NCBI RefSeq assembly: GCF_016902295.1
Contig: NZ_JACJLQ010000001.1
Coordinates: forward strand, 1 to 64,000
DNA length: 64,000 bases
From: Bacteroides caecigallinarum
GTDB lineage: Bacteria; Bacteroidota; Bacteroidia; Bacteroidales; Bacteroidaceae
Direction of reading: 5' to 3'
Positions 55,141 to 63,964 of the stretch are shown here, piece after piece; position 1 is the first letter of the stretch; the number at the start of each line of letters is the position of its first letter. The notes beneath the pieces were generated by a model. The model was not told where the DNA came from, searched no databases, and was given only the letters and a program-made list of their open reading frames with translations. A program made the translations under genes and the position numbers.

Positions 55141-56406
55141 TTATTCAGTGTATTTTTTAACGATTACACATGCATTGTGGCCACCAAAACCAAAGGTATT
55201 GCTCAATGCTGCACGTACTGTACGCTGTTGAGCCTTGTTGAATGTGAAGTTAAGGTTGTAATCGATGTTTTCATCATCGTCTCCTTCTTCATGGTTGATT
55301 GTTGGAGGTACAATATCATTCTTAACAGATAATACGCTTACAATTGCTTCTACACCGCCTGTTGCGCCAAGTAGGTGACCTGTCATGGATTTGGTAGAAC
55401 TGATGTTAAGCTTATAAGCGTGTTCGCCGAATACTTCTTTTATAGCTTTAACCTCAGAAACGTCTCCTACCGGTGTTGATGTACCGTGTACGTTGATGTA
55501 GTCGATATCTTCAGGCTGCATGTTCGCATCTTCCAGGGCGTTCATCATTACAAGTTTAGCTCCAAGACCTTCAGGGTGAGAAGCTGTTAGATGATAAGCG
55601 TCTCCAGATGCACCTACACCTGCCAATTCTGCGTAAATTTTTGCTCCACGAGCCTTTGCATGTTCAAGTTCCTCAAGAACCAATATGCCTGCGCCTTCTC
55701 CCATAACGAAACCGTCACGGCTTGCACTGAACGGACGTGATGCACGAGTTGGGTCGTCGTTGCGTGTTGAAAGCGCGTGCATTGCGTTGAAACCGCCTAC
55801 ACCTGCTGCGAAGATAGCAGCTTCAGCTCCACCTGTAACGATGATGTTAGCCTTGCCAAGACGAAGATAGTTGAAAGCATCTGCTATTGCGTTTGATGAT
55901 GACGCACATGCCGATGTTGTCGTGAAGTTAGGTCCATGAAAGCCGTACTGGATTGAAATTTGTCCTGATGCAATATCGGCAATCATTTTAGGTATAAAGA
56001 ATGGACTGAATTTAGGGCCTATAGTATCTTTAGTTTGTTCATATCCGCCTACTTCTTCTTCAAAAGTACGGATACCGCCGATACCGACACCTAAAATTAC
56101 ACCAATTTTGTTCAAATCTTCTTTTTCGACGTCAATTGCAGCATCACTAACGGCTTCTTTGGCTGCGGCTACTGCATATTGAGTGTAAAGGTCCATTTTG
56201 CGGGCTTCTTTACGGTCGATATAGTCTGCTGCGTTGAAGTTCTTTACTTCACAAGCAAACTGTGTTTTAAACTTTGAAGCATCAAAGTGAGTAATAGGTC
56301 CTGCCCCACTCACTCCATTGAGAAGATTGTTCCAGAATTCCGGAACTGTGTTACCCAATGGTGTCAATGCGCCAAGACCTGTTACTACTACTCTCTTTAA
56401 TTCCAT
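55141..56406 (-). CDS. fabF: 3-oxoacyl-ACP synthase II
   Basis: Elongates acyl chains with malonyl-ACP. The 421 residues have the KAS I/II Cys-His-His triad: Cys in TTSACASSSNA, His in NVHGTSTPVGD and His in TGHLLGATG. The start at 56406 (MELKRVVVTGLG) is chosen over 56454, which would overlap the end of acpP. acpP precedes it by 13 bp and rnc follows. Confidence 0.97.
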   Translation of the reverse strand: MELKRVVVTGLGALTPLGNTVPEFWNNLLNGVSGAGPITHFDASKFKTQFACEVKNFNAADYIDRKEARKMDLYTQYAVAAAKEAVSDAAIDVEKEDLNKIGVILGVGIGGIRTFEEEVGGYEQTKDTIGPKFSPFFIPKMIADIASGQISIQYGFHGPNFTTTSACASSSNAIADAFNYLRLGKANIIVTGGAEAAIFAAGVGGFNAMHALSTRNDDPTRASRPFSASRDGFVMGEGAGILVLEELEHAKARGAKIYAELAGVGASGDAYHLTASHPEGLGAKLVMMNALEDANMQPEDIDYINVHGTSTPVGDVSEVKAIKEVFGEHAYKLNISSTKSMTGHLLGATGGVEAIVSVLSVKNDIVPPTINHEEGDDDENIDYNLNFTFNKAQQRTVRAALSNTFGFGGHNACVIVKKYTE

Positions 56407-56419
56407 AAATTGAGGTTGA

Positions 56420-56653
56420 TTATTTGTTTGATTCGATGTAAGAGATAGCGTCACCTACAGTCTGGATCTTTTCTGCCTGATCATCTGGAATAGAGATACC
56501 GAATTCTTTTTCAAATTCCATAATCAATTCTACTGTATCCAAAGAGTCAGCACCCAAGTCATTTGTAAAGCTTGCAGTTGGCACTACTTCTGATTCTTCT
56601 ACACCTAATTTATCAACGATAATTTTCTGTACTTTTGATGCAATTTCAGACAT
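56420..56653 (-). CDS. acpP: Acyl carrier protein
   Basis: Carries growing fatty acids on a 4'-phosphopantetheine attached to Ser37 in LGADSLD. The 77 residues are acidic and of normal length. It heads the minus-strand acpP-fabF-rnc group. Upstream, a minus-strand TTG (56734-56732), 20-bp spacer and TTCCTTTG (56711-56704, one mismatch to TAnnTTTG) form a possible promoter. Confidence 0.97.
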   Translation of the reverse strand: MSEIASKVQKIIVDKLGVEESEVVPTASFTNDLGADSLDTVELIMEFEKEFGISIPDDQAEKIQTVGDAISYIESNK

Positions 56654-56822
56654 AATTCTAATTTTTAAAGTTTATAAAATCGATTTATTATTAATATTTG
56701 CTGCAAAGGAATAAATATTTCTTCTTTTCACCAAATATTCAAGGAAATAAATGCACTTTTTTGCACAAATATTTAGTATTTGTGCATGATTTATCCTTTA
56801 AATATGTGATTATTTCTGTTTT

Positions 56823-57830
56823 TTACTCTTTCCTTAACTTATAGTTTCCTCTTATCTTTTCGAAATCTTCTGGATGTGTAAGTAATGATTTATAATCTAT
56901 TAAAGGGTTATAGTTTGAAAGTATATCACTGTCGCTGGAGTTTGTTCCCGAAACCAATTCTTCAGGTAAATTTATTCTTGAATCAATATTTATGTTGAAG
57001 AAACTGCATAAAAACTCAAATGTCATTTGTGTGGCATTGAATTTCCCATTGGCAGAATATCCAGCTATGTGTGGTGTTCCAATGAATACCTTATTCAGTA
57101 GTTCAATATTGATGTCAGGTTCGTTTTCCCATACGTCAATAACTGCTTCGGCTATTTTGTCGTTTCGTATTGCATTAAGGATAGCGCCTGTTTCAATCAC
57201 TTCACCTCTTGAAGTGTTTATGATTACAGGTTTCTTTTTTAAGCTATTGAAAAATGACTCATCTGCAAGATGGTAAGTTTTGTATATGCCGTCCTTAATG
57301 AGCGGCGTATGGAAAGTTATGATATCGCATTCGCGAGCTATTGTGCTAAGGCTGACGAATCCCTTCTCTCCATTATCATGCCTTGGTGGGTCATTCAGAA
57401 GGATTTTTATCCCAAGCCTATTGGCTAACGCCAATATTCTTGATCCTACATGGCCTACTCCGATGATACCTATGCATTTATCCTGCAGTTTATATCCTCT
57501 GGTTTTGTGTAAAAGTTCCAATACGGCATGAACATATTGTTCTACGGCACCAGCATTGCATCCCGGGCAGTTTCTCCATGTAATACCTGCCTGTTTGCAG
57601 TACTCTGTGTCTATATGGTCAAAACCTATTGTTGCTGTACCGATGAATTTTACATTGCTTCCTTGCAGTAGTTTGCTGTCGCACTTTGTTCTTGTTCTTA
57701 TTAACAGGGCATCAGCTTCTTTTATAGTGTCAGCAGTAATTTCTCTACCAGGCAGATATACCACATCATCTGTAATTCTTGCTAATGCTTCCTTTATATA
57801 AGGAATCTTATTGTCAACAACTATTCTCAT
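56823..57830 (-). CDS. pdxB: Erythronate-4-phosphate dehydrogenase
   Basis: Oxidises 4-phosphoerythronate in the DXP-dependent pyridoxal phosphate pathway. The 335 residues start MRIVVDNKIPYIKEAL and show the PdxB-specific NCPGCNAGAVEQYV (about 92-105), the NAD-binding GIIGVGHVGSR (about 122-132) and the terminal catalytic region GTPHIAGYSANGK. It follows the ABC exporter gene by about 25 bp on the minus strand. Confidence 0.95.
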   Translation of the reverse strand: MRIVVDNKIPYIKEALARITDDVVYLPGREITADTIKEADALLIRTRTKCDSKLLQGSNVKFIGTATIGFDHIDTEYCKQAGITWRNCPGCNAGAVEQYVHAVLELLHKTRGYKLQDKCIGIIGVGHVGSRILALANRLGIKILLNDPPRHDNGEKGFVSLSTIARECDIITFHTPLIKDGIYKTYHLADESFFNSLKKKPVIINTSRGEVIETGAILNAIRNDKIAEAVIDVWENEPDINIELLNKVFIGTPHIAGYSANGKFNATQMTFEFLCSFFNINIDSRINLPEELVSGTNSSDSDILSNYNPLIDYKSLLTHPEDFEKIRGNYKLRKE

Positions 57831-57855
57831 CTTTACATATTATATCTTTCCGATT

Positions 57856-59688
57856 TTACAATGCTTGCATATCGTTAAGTCTTTTATAATATCCGTTTTT
57901 CTTCAGTAATTCTTCATGTTTTCCACTTTCTACAATTCTTCCTTCATACAATACGTAAATAGTATTTGCATTCTTAATTGTAGATAGCCTGTGAGCAATA
58001 GCAATTGTTGTACGGGTTTTCATCAGTCTTTCAAGAGCTTCCTGTACAAGTCTTTCGCTTTCAGTGTCGAGTGCGGAAGTGGCTTCGTCGAGGATAAGGA
58101 TAGGAGGGTTCTTGAGTATCGCTCTGGCAATAGAAATTCTTTGTCTTTGACCTCCAGACAGTCTGCAGCCTCTGTCGCCTATATTTGTGTTGTATCCTTC
58201 TTCTGTTTCCATGATGAAATCGTGTGCGTTTGCTATTTTTGCGGCTTCGATAACCTGCTCCATTGTCGCATTTTCCACACCGAACGTTATGTTGTTAAAG
58301 AAAGAGTCGTTGAACAATATAGCCTCCTGATTAACATTACCTATCAGCGAACGCAAATCTTTGACTACCAAGTCCTTCACATCGACTCCGTCAATCATGA
58401 CTTTTCCTTTTTGTACATCATGGAAACGAGGTATCAAATCGACCAATGTAGATTTTCCAGAACCACTTTGTCCTACTAAGGCAATAGTTTCACCTTTCTT
58501 AATTTTCAGGTTTATCTCGTGTAAGACTTCGTTTTCTCCATAGCTGAACGATATATTGTCGAAAGCTATTCCATCTTTAAGCTCAGTAATGTGGACTGCA
58601 TCTTTCTTTTCAACGATATTGTTTTCGGCTTTAAGGATTTTGTCAACTCTTTCCATTGACGCCAAACCTTTAGGTATGCTATATCCTGCCTTCGAAAAGT
58701 CCTTGAGCGGATTTATCACACTATATAGTATAACCATGTAGAATATAAAAGTAGGGGCATCAATAGTAGATTTTTCGCCTAATATTAGGGAACCTCCAAA
58801 CCATAATACTATAACAATAAGGATTGTACCAAGAAATTCGCTCATCGGGTGGGCGAGTGATTGTCGCGTAGCAACCTTGTTTGTGGCTTGTCTGAACTCG
58901 TTGCTGCATTTGTTGAACCTGTTAATCATTTTTTCTTCAGCCACAAAAGCCTTTATGATTCTCAGTCCGCCAAGCGTTTCCTCCAATTGGGACATCGTTT
59001 CACTCCACTTTTCCTGAGCTTCCAGTGATTGTCTTTTCAGCTTTCTGCCAACTTGTCCCATTACCCATCCCATTGTTGGAAGTACTAACAGTGTAAATAC
59101 CGTAAGTTGCCAGCTTGTAATGAACAATGTAGTGAAATATGAAATGATTAATATCGGATTTTTAAGGAGCATGTCAAGTGAACTTGTTATAGAGTTTTCT
59201 ATTTCGCTGACGTCGCCGCTCATTCTGGCTATAATATCACCTTTTCTTTCAGATGAAAAGAAATTCAGTGGAAGATACATTATTTTTGAATAGACCAATG
59301 TCCTTATGTCGCGTACCACTCCGGTGCGTAGTGGAATCATTACGGCCGATGAACCGAAATAACATGCTGTTTTAAGCAATGTCATTCCCGCAAGGAACAA
59401 TCCAAGCCATAGAAGAGTAGTGGATGGGCCGAATACATCTATTAGTTTTGATACGTAATAGTAGAAATTGTTTACTGCGGTATCTTTCAATGGAGCGCTT
59501 CCCCATTCCATGAACGTATATACTTTATTTCCTCCGTCTGTTTTGAACAGGATGTTCAGAATAGGTATAAGTAGCGAAAATGAGAAAACGTTGAATACGG
59601 CAGAAAGTATATTTAGTAAAATAGCCCATAATACAAATCTTTTATATGGAGATACGAATCTCGTCAGTAGGTTGAAAAATTCTTTCAT
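57856..59688 (-). CDS. MsbA-type ABC exporter (fused permease-ATPase)
   Basis: A 610-residue half-transporter that works as a homodimer in the inner membrane. An exporter-type six-helix domain (about 15-330) is followed by an ATPase domain with Walker A LVGQSGSGKST (about 396-406), signature LSGGQRQRISIARAIL, and Walker B ILILDEATSALD. MsbA-like lipid A-core flipping is the most likely role from family similarity, but multidrug or peptide export cannot be excluded. Confidence 0.9.
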   Translation of the reverse strand: MKEFFNLLTRFVSPYKRFVLWAILLNILSAVFNVFSFSLLIPILNILFKTDGGNKVYTFMEWGSAPLKDTAVNNFYYYVSKLIDVFGPSTTLLWLGLFLAGMTLLKTACYFGSSAVMIPLRTGVVRDIRTLVYSKIMYLPLNFFSSERKGDIIARMSGDVSEIENSITSSLDMLLKNPILIISYFTTLFITSWQLTVFTLLVLPTMGWVMGQVGRKLKRQSLEAQEKWSETMSQLEETLGGLRIIKAFVAEEKMINRFNKCSNEFRQATNKVATRQSLAHPMSEFLGTILIVIVLWFGGSLILGEKSTIDAPTFIFYMVILYSVINPLKDFSKAGYSIPKGLASMERVDKILKAENNIVEKKDAVHITELKDGIAFDNISFSYGENEVLHEINLKIKKGETIALVGQSGSGKSTLVDLIPRFHDVQKGKVMIDGVDVKDLVVKDLRSLIGNVNQEAILFNDSFFNNITFGVENATMEQVIEAAKIANAHDFIMETEEGYNTNIGDRGCRLSGGQRQRISIARAILKNPPILILDEATSALDTESERLVQEALERLMKTRTTIAIAHRLSTIKNANTIYVLYEGRIVESGKHEELLKKNGYYKRLNDMQAL

Positions 59689-59715
59689 CTGTATATAGAT
59701 ATAATTATGTAATTG

Positions 59716-60246
59716 TTATTTGTTTTTATCTTCTTCCTTAAACCATGAAGAATACATGAGATAACCGTTAGCAATCTTCTGGTTGAGTTCCTTGCTTTGC
59801 TCAGGATCAACCTTTTTTATGAATTTGGCAGGGACTCCTCCCCAAAGCGTATGTGGTTCAATTATTGTGTTGGCCAGTACAAGTGCTCCTGCGGCTACTA
59901 TTGCTCCTTCGCCTACTACGGCGTGGTCCAATAAAGTTGATCCCATGCCTACCAAAGCATTGTCTTTAATACAAGCTCCGTGTAGTGTTACGTTATGTCC
60001 TATAGAGACATCATCTCCTATCTCAACTACAGATTTTTCGTAAAGTGTATGCAGTACTGTTCCATCCTGTATGTTTACTCTATTTCCTATACGTATTGAG
60101 TTTACATCCCCTCTTAATACTGTATTGAACCAAACGCTACAGTCATTGCCCATTATGACATCGCCAATAATGGTTGCATTGTCAGCCAAATAGCAGTTTT
60201 CGCCTATTTGGGGTGTAAATCCTCTTACTGATTTAATAAGTGCCAT
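59716..60246 (-). CDS. Gamma-carbonic-anhydrase-like hexapeptide-repeat protein
   Basis: A 176-residue left-handed beta-helix protein. Repeats such as ATIIGDVIMGNDCSVWFNTV and the metal-ligand His residues in VLHTLYEK, IGHNVTLHG are visible, matching the YrdA/CaiE-like gamma-carbonic anhydrase family. The start at 60246 (MALIKSVRGF) is preferred over 60273, because the minus-strand -7-like TACTTTTG (60278-60271) overlaps the longer reading. It likely heads the transcript with the ABC exporter and pdxB genes. Confidence 0.88.
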   Translation of the reverse strand: MALIKSVRGFTPQIGENCYLADNATIIGDVIMGNDCSVWFNTVLRGDVNSIRIGNRVNIQDGTVLHTLYEKSVVEIGDDVSIGHNVTLHGACIKDNALVGMGSTLLDHAVVGEGAIVAAGALVLANTIIEPHTLWGGVPAKFIKKVDPEQSKELNQKIANGYLMYSSWFKEEDKNK

Positions 60247-60602
60247 ATTTATATTGTTGTATATTATGGACAAAAGTACAAATTAATTCTTTGCGAACGA
60301 CTCCACTTCATAATTTATTTTGTACTAAATGGTGTGTTTAGAAGGAAACAGGTTGGCATTTATGGCTTTTATTATTAAATATTTTGAAAAATATGGTGCG
60401 ATTTATTGCGCATACAAAAAATATTTATACATTTGCATCGAAGTTGATAAGAAAATAATTGCATATTTGTTTTATATATTAAATAACCCCGTATCTATTT
60501 AATCGATAGTTTTAAAAAAAACATTCTATCCTAAGAAAAAAATCACATTCACTTGTTTTTCATTCATTCTAAAAACGTTGCTCAGTGATGAACAGCGTTT
60601 TT
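60247..60602. other. 356-bp intergenic region with candidate sRNA unit
   Basis: No ORF. It holds the gamma-CA promoter-like motif at its left, then a plus-strand consensus promoter (60406-60435) and a hairpin terminator (60571-60606) enclosing an untranslated stretch. Confidence 0.6.
60406..60435 (+). promoter_or_regulatory. Orphan Bacteroidetes promoter
   Basis: TTG 60406-60408, 19-bp spacer, TACATTTG 60428-60435, on the plus strand with no gene downstream before the next terminator. Confidence 0.6.
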
Positions 60603-60606
60603 TTAT
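60442..60606 (+). ncRNA. Candidate intergenic small RNA, about 165 nt
   Basis: A consensus promoter points into it and it ends at AACGTTGCTC/GAACAGCGTT (60573-60599, imperfect) followed by a T run (TTTTTTTATTTT). No start codon with a usable frame is present. An internal CTAT...ATAG pairing around 60496-60510 adds some structure. The hairpin could instead mainly terminate the minus-strand SUI1-like gene. Confidence 0.4.
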
Positions 60607-60941
60607 TTTGTTTGTGAATAACCTTCAGCTTTCAGGAGTTCTATAATTTTTTGTTTTAAGTCGCCTTGTATAATTATTTCTCCATCTTTAACAGAGCCTC
60701 CTACGCCGCATTTTGACTTTAATATTCTGCCAATTTCTTTAAGGTCCTCTTCATTGCCAATAAATCCGGTTACTAAGGTTACCGTTTTTCCTCCTCTTCC
60801 TTTCTTTTCCATTGACACTCTGAGTTTTTGTTGCTTTTTATCAAGTGTCTCGGTCTCGTTGTCTTCCTCTGTTTCGTATCTGAAGTCGGGATTGGTGGAA
60901 TAAACAATGTTTAGCCTTTCTTTCCAGTCGTTATTTTTCAT
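60603..60941 (-). CDS. SUI1/eIF1-like translation factor (YciH type)
   Basis: A 112-residue protein with a C-terminal SUI1 domain: KGRGGKTVTLVTGF (about 46-59) and LKSKCGVGGSVKDGEIIIQG (about 73-92), the conserved basic and CGxGGxVKDGxI motifs. Bacterial homologues (YciH) influence initiation fidelity. The start at 60941 (MKNNDWKERL) is preferred over 60965, which lies within a minus-strand -7-like TATCTTTG region (60974-60967). It is divergent from rex. Confidence 0.9.
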   Translation of the reverse strand: MKNNDWKERLNIVYSTNPDFRYETEEDNETETLDKKQQKLRVSMEKKGRGGKTVTLVTGFIGNEEDLKEIGRILKSKCGVGGSVKDGEIIIQGDLKQKIIELLKAEGYSQTK

Positions 60942-61053
60942 GTTCTCATTTAAATTTAAATTCAATCAAAGATATAAACTTTTTCTTTATTATGTGTGCG
61001 TTTCCCAATAAATAGAGTAATTTTGCAATTAACAGTTTAGTTTTATTTATGTC

Positions 61054-61710
61054 ATGACAGCGCCTGTTAGTAAAATATCGGATAAAGTACCGGAACCTAC
61101 ACTCCGTCGTTTGCCTTGGTATTTGTCTTGTGCAAAGCTGATGAAAAACCAGGGTGAAACAAATGTATCATCTACACAGATTTCAAGACAGATAAATATA
61201 GATGCTTCTCAGGTGGCAAAGGACTTGTCGTATGTCGCTGTTTCCGGGCGTACACGTGTGGGTTATGATATAGATTGTCTGATAAGTGTTCTGGAGGATT
61301 TTCTTGGATTTACAAATATGCATAAGGCTTTTTTGTTCGGCGTAGGTAGCCTTGGAGCGGCTTTGCTTCAGGATACAGGTCTTTCGCATTTTGGACTTGA
61401 GATTGTCGGTGCGTTCGATATTGATCCCGATAAGGTTGGAACGGTGATATCCGGAATACCTGTTTATCACACTGAAGAATTTCCGAAAATAATGAAACAG
61501 TCTGATGTAAATATAGGGATACTTACAGTCCCAATCAGTATAGCCCAGATGATTACAGATTATATGGTGGACGGAGGTATTAAGGCTGTATGGAACTTTA
61601 CTCCGTTCCGTATTCGTGTACCGGAGGATATTGTGGTTCAGAATACTTCCCTGTACGCGCATCTGGCTGTCATGTTCAACCGTTTGAATGAAGAATTAAT
61701 AAGACAATAA
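61054..61710 (+). CDS. rex: Redox-sensing repressor Rex
   Basis: A transcriptional repressor that senses NADH/NAD+. The 218 residues have an N-terminal winged helix (about 15-80; PEPTLRRLPWYLSCAKLM, then ISRQINIDASQVAKDLSYV as recognition region) and a Rossmann domain with FLFGVGSLGAALL (about 93-105). It would control fermentation genes, perhaps including pta-ackA in this window, though I saw no convincing Rex operator there. A -7-like TAATTTTG is at 61018-61025. Confidence 0.95.
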   Translation: MTAPVSKISDKVPEPTLRRLPWYLSCAKLMKNQGETNVSSTQISRQINIDASQVAKDLSYVAVSGRTRVGYDIDCLISVLEDFLGFTNMHKAFLFGVGSLGAALLQDTGLSHFGLEIVGAFDIDPDKVGTVISGIPVYHTEEFPKIMKQSDVNIGILTVPISIAQMITDYMVDGGIKAVWNFTPFRIRVPEDIVVQNTSLYAHLAVMFNRLNEELIRQ

Positions 61711-61712
61711 AT

Positions 61713-62330
61713 ATGAAGATAATAGCTATAGGGATGAATTATTCCCTGCATTGCAAGGAATTGCATGCCGACGAGTCATTGCCGGATGAACCGGTGATTT
61801 TCATGAAACCTGATTCGGCTCTTTTGAAAGACAGCAAACCTTTCTTTATTCCTGATTTCTCACAACAGATTGACTACGAAACCGAACTTGTGGTACGTAT
61901 CAACAGACTTGGGAAAAATATATCCGAACGCTTTGCTCACAGGTATTATGACGCGGTAACCGTAGGAATAGATTTTACAGCACGCGATTTGCAGAGAAAG
62001 TTCCGTGCCGAAGGTAAGCCATGGGAGTTGTGTAAAGGTTTTGATAATTCTGCGGCAATTGGCGACTGGATTGAAATAGAAAAATTCGATAATATACAGA
62101 ATATCAATTTTCATCTTGATATTGACGGTAAGACTGTGCAGTCAGGCAATACGCGCGATATGCTTTTGGGAGTTGATAAGATTATTGCGTATGTCAGTCA
62201 GTTCTGTACACTGAAAATCGGAGATTTGCTGTTTACCGGAACTCCTGTAGGTGTAGGTCCGGTAAGCATAAACAATCATCTGGAAGGTTATCTTGAAAAC
62301 GAAAAAGTTCTTGATTTTTATATACGATGA
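61713..62330 (+). CDS. Fumarylacetoacetate hydrolase-family protein
   Basis: A 205-residue FAH-fold protein. Metal-binding acidic residues are in IDYETELVVRI (about 49-59) and the core segment GIDFTARDLQ (about 89-98) and LLFTGTPVGVGPV (about 171-183) are conserved. Family members hydrolyse or decarboxylate 2-keto acids such as oxaloacetate or acylpyruvates; the substrate here is unknown. It starts 2 bp after rex and overlaps ispF by 4 bp, so all three are cotranscribed. Confidence 0.88.
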   Translation: MKIIAIGMNYSLHCKELHADESLPDEPVIFMKPDSALLKDSKPFFIPDFSQQIDYETELVVRINRLGKNISERFAHRYYDAVTVGIDFTARDLQRKFRAEGKPWELCKGFDNSAAIGDWIEIEKFDNIQNINFHLDIDGKTVQSGNTRDMLLGVDKIIAYVSQFCTLKIGDLLFTGTPVGVGPVSINNHLEGYLENEKVLDFYIR

Positions 62331-62806
62331 AGATAAGGGTAGGATTTGGTTTTGATGTTCACCGCCTTGTGCCGGATAGAGAACTTTGGCTTGGTGGTAT
62401 AAAATTGGAACACGAGCTTGGCTTGTTGGGGCATTCTGATGCCGATGTGTTGATTCATGCCATCTGTGACGCTCTTTTGGGGGCTGCCAATATGCGTGAT
62501 ATAGGATACCATTTTCCGGATACAGCAGGTGAGTTCAAGAATATTGACAGCAAAATACTCCTTGCGCGTACGGTTAAGCTGATTGCAGGAAAAGGTTATA
62601 CTGTAGGTAATATTGACGCGACTGTCTGTGCTGAACGTCCGAAGCTTAAAGCCAGAATACCGGAAATGCAGGAGGTGCTTGCGGATGTTATAGGTATAGA
62701 TGTGGATGATGTCTCTATTAAGGCTACCACTACAGAAAAGTTGGGCTTTACCGGTCGTGAAGAGGGTATATCTGCCTACGCTACTGTGCTTATAGAAAAA
62801 AAATAA
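62327..62806 (+). CDS. ispF: 2-C-methyl-D-erythritol 2,4-cyclodiphosphate synthase
   Basis: MEP-pathway cyclase making MEcPP, the substrate of IspG (26331-28172). The 159 residues show the zinc-binding Asp10 and His12 in GFGFDVHRL, the third ligand His in LLGHSDADVLIHA (about 42), and the C-terminal TTTEKLGFTGREEGISA. The start overlaps the FAH-family stop (ATGA). A large palindrome lies downstream. Confidence 0.97.
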   Translation: MKIRVGFGFDVHRLVPDRELWLGGIKLEHELGLLGHSDADVLIHAICDALLGAANMRDIGYHFPDTAGEFKNIDSKILLARTVKLIAGKGYTVGNIDATVCAERPKLKARIPEMQEVLADVIGIDVDDVSIKATTTEKLGFTGREEGISAYATVLIEKK

Positions 62807-62824
62807 GATTTTGTTTAGGCTGAA

Positions 62825-62886
62825 AAAACGCGGTCACGTTTTGATTAAAACACGGTCATGTTTTAATCAAAACGTGACCGCGTTTT
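62825..62886. repeat. Tripartite palindrome between convergent ispF and menA
   Basis: Perfect 27-bp arms (62825-62851 and 62860-62886) flank an 8-nt loop. The loop and its flank contain a third copy of the core (CGGTCATGTTTT, 62853-62864) that can pair with AAAACGTGACCG (69-80 of the same block, 62869-62880) through 12 pairs with one wobble. It can act as a bidirectional terminator; a degenerate relative is at 21620-21692. Confidence 0.92.
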
Positions 62887-62999
62887 ATTTAAGTTTCGCA
62901 GGTACAAATCCTTATATCCGGAGTGATTCTCTTATTGCGCTGTAATTCAATAAGTTATTGGCGAGTTCAAAAATTTTCCCCGGACATCAATAATGTGGC

Positions 63000-63887
63000 T
63001 TATAATATCAGTCCCAATGTTAGCATTATTCCGAATATCAGCATGTTTCTGGATGTTTCACCGAGAATCATATTCAACGCTTTTCCCTTATTTATTTTTG
63101 CCATTTTGAAAGTTGTCAGAATATGCATTACCAGATAAAACTGCGGAAGCAGTACTGCGTATAATTTCCCTAAGGTAAGGAAGTAGAAACAAAGCCAGCA
63201 TGCGAAAAGTCCTAACAGGAAATATAATATCAGTCCCGCTCTTGCTCCTAATCTTACTACAATTGTTTTTTTACCGCTTATTGCATCCTGCTCTCTGTCG
63301 CGGAAGTTGTTTATCATCAATAATGTATCTATGATAAGTCCGCAGGCAAGTGAAGCTATTGTAACGGATGTGTTCCAGTCGTGCGCCATCACATAATATG
63401 TGCATCCTACAGGTACAAAACCGAAGAATACAAGTACGAGTAAATCCCCCCATCCATGGTATGCAAGCGGATAAGGTCCTGCCGTGTACAGGAATGCGAA
63501 AATCATGCATGCAACGCCTACGGGAATTAATTCCCACCCTCCAAAGTTCAGAAGCGATAAACCTGTTATACCGGCCAAGACGGTGGTAACGGCTATACCG
63601 GTCTTCATTGCCTTTGGCGAAATCCATCCTTGTGCGCAGGCGCGTTCAGGTCCCAGTCTGTCTTCTCTGTCGGTCCCTTTCAGATAGTCGAAAAGGTCGT
63701 TGATGAAGTTTGCGTCTATCTGCATCAGAAACGCGAAAATGAAACACAGAACTGCAGGGGCAGTTTGAAAATGTCCGTATGCGAAAGCTAAGGCGCAGCC
63801 AATCATTACCGGTATGGCGGCTCCGGTAAGTGTCTTTGGGCGTGCCGCCAGTATCCATGCCTTTATTGAATTGGTTTTTACTGTCAT
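63000..63887 (-). CDS. menA: 1,4-dihydroxy-2-naphthoate polyprenyltransferase
   Basis: Prenylates DHNA in menaquinone synthesis, in the inner membrane. The 295 residues are a UbiA-family protein with about eight to nine helices. The first Asp-rich motif is NFINDLFDYLKGTDRED (about 61-77) and the second is around NNFRDREQDAISGKKT (about 192-207). ARPKTLTGAAIPV at the start is typical of MenA. A minus-strand -7-like TAACTTTG (63918-63911) lies upstream. Confidence 0.95.
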   Translation of the reverse strand: MTVKTNSIKAWILAARPKTLTGAAIPVMIGCALAFAYGHFQTAPAVLCFIFAFLMQIDANFINDLFDYLKGTDREDRLGPERACAQGWISPKAMKTGIAVTTVLAGITGLSLLNFGGWELIPVGVACMIFAFLYTAGPYPLAYHGWGDLLVLVFFGFVPVGCTYYVMAHDWNTSVTIASLACGLIIDTLLMINNFRDREQDAISGKKTIVVRLGARAGLILYFLLGLFACWLCFYFLTLGKLYAVLLPQFYLVMHILTTFKMAKINKGKALNMILGETSRNMLIFGIMLTLGLIL

Positions 63888-63964
63888 AATCTTTTTTCTT
63901 GAATATGCCGCAAAGTTAGTATATAAAATGCTACTTTTGTGTAAAAACAGATTTAATATTCATT

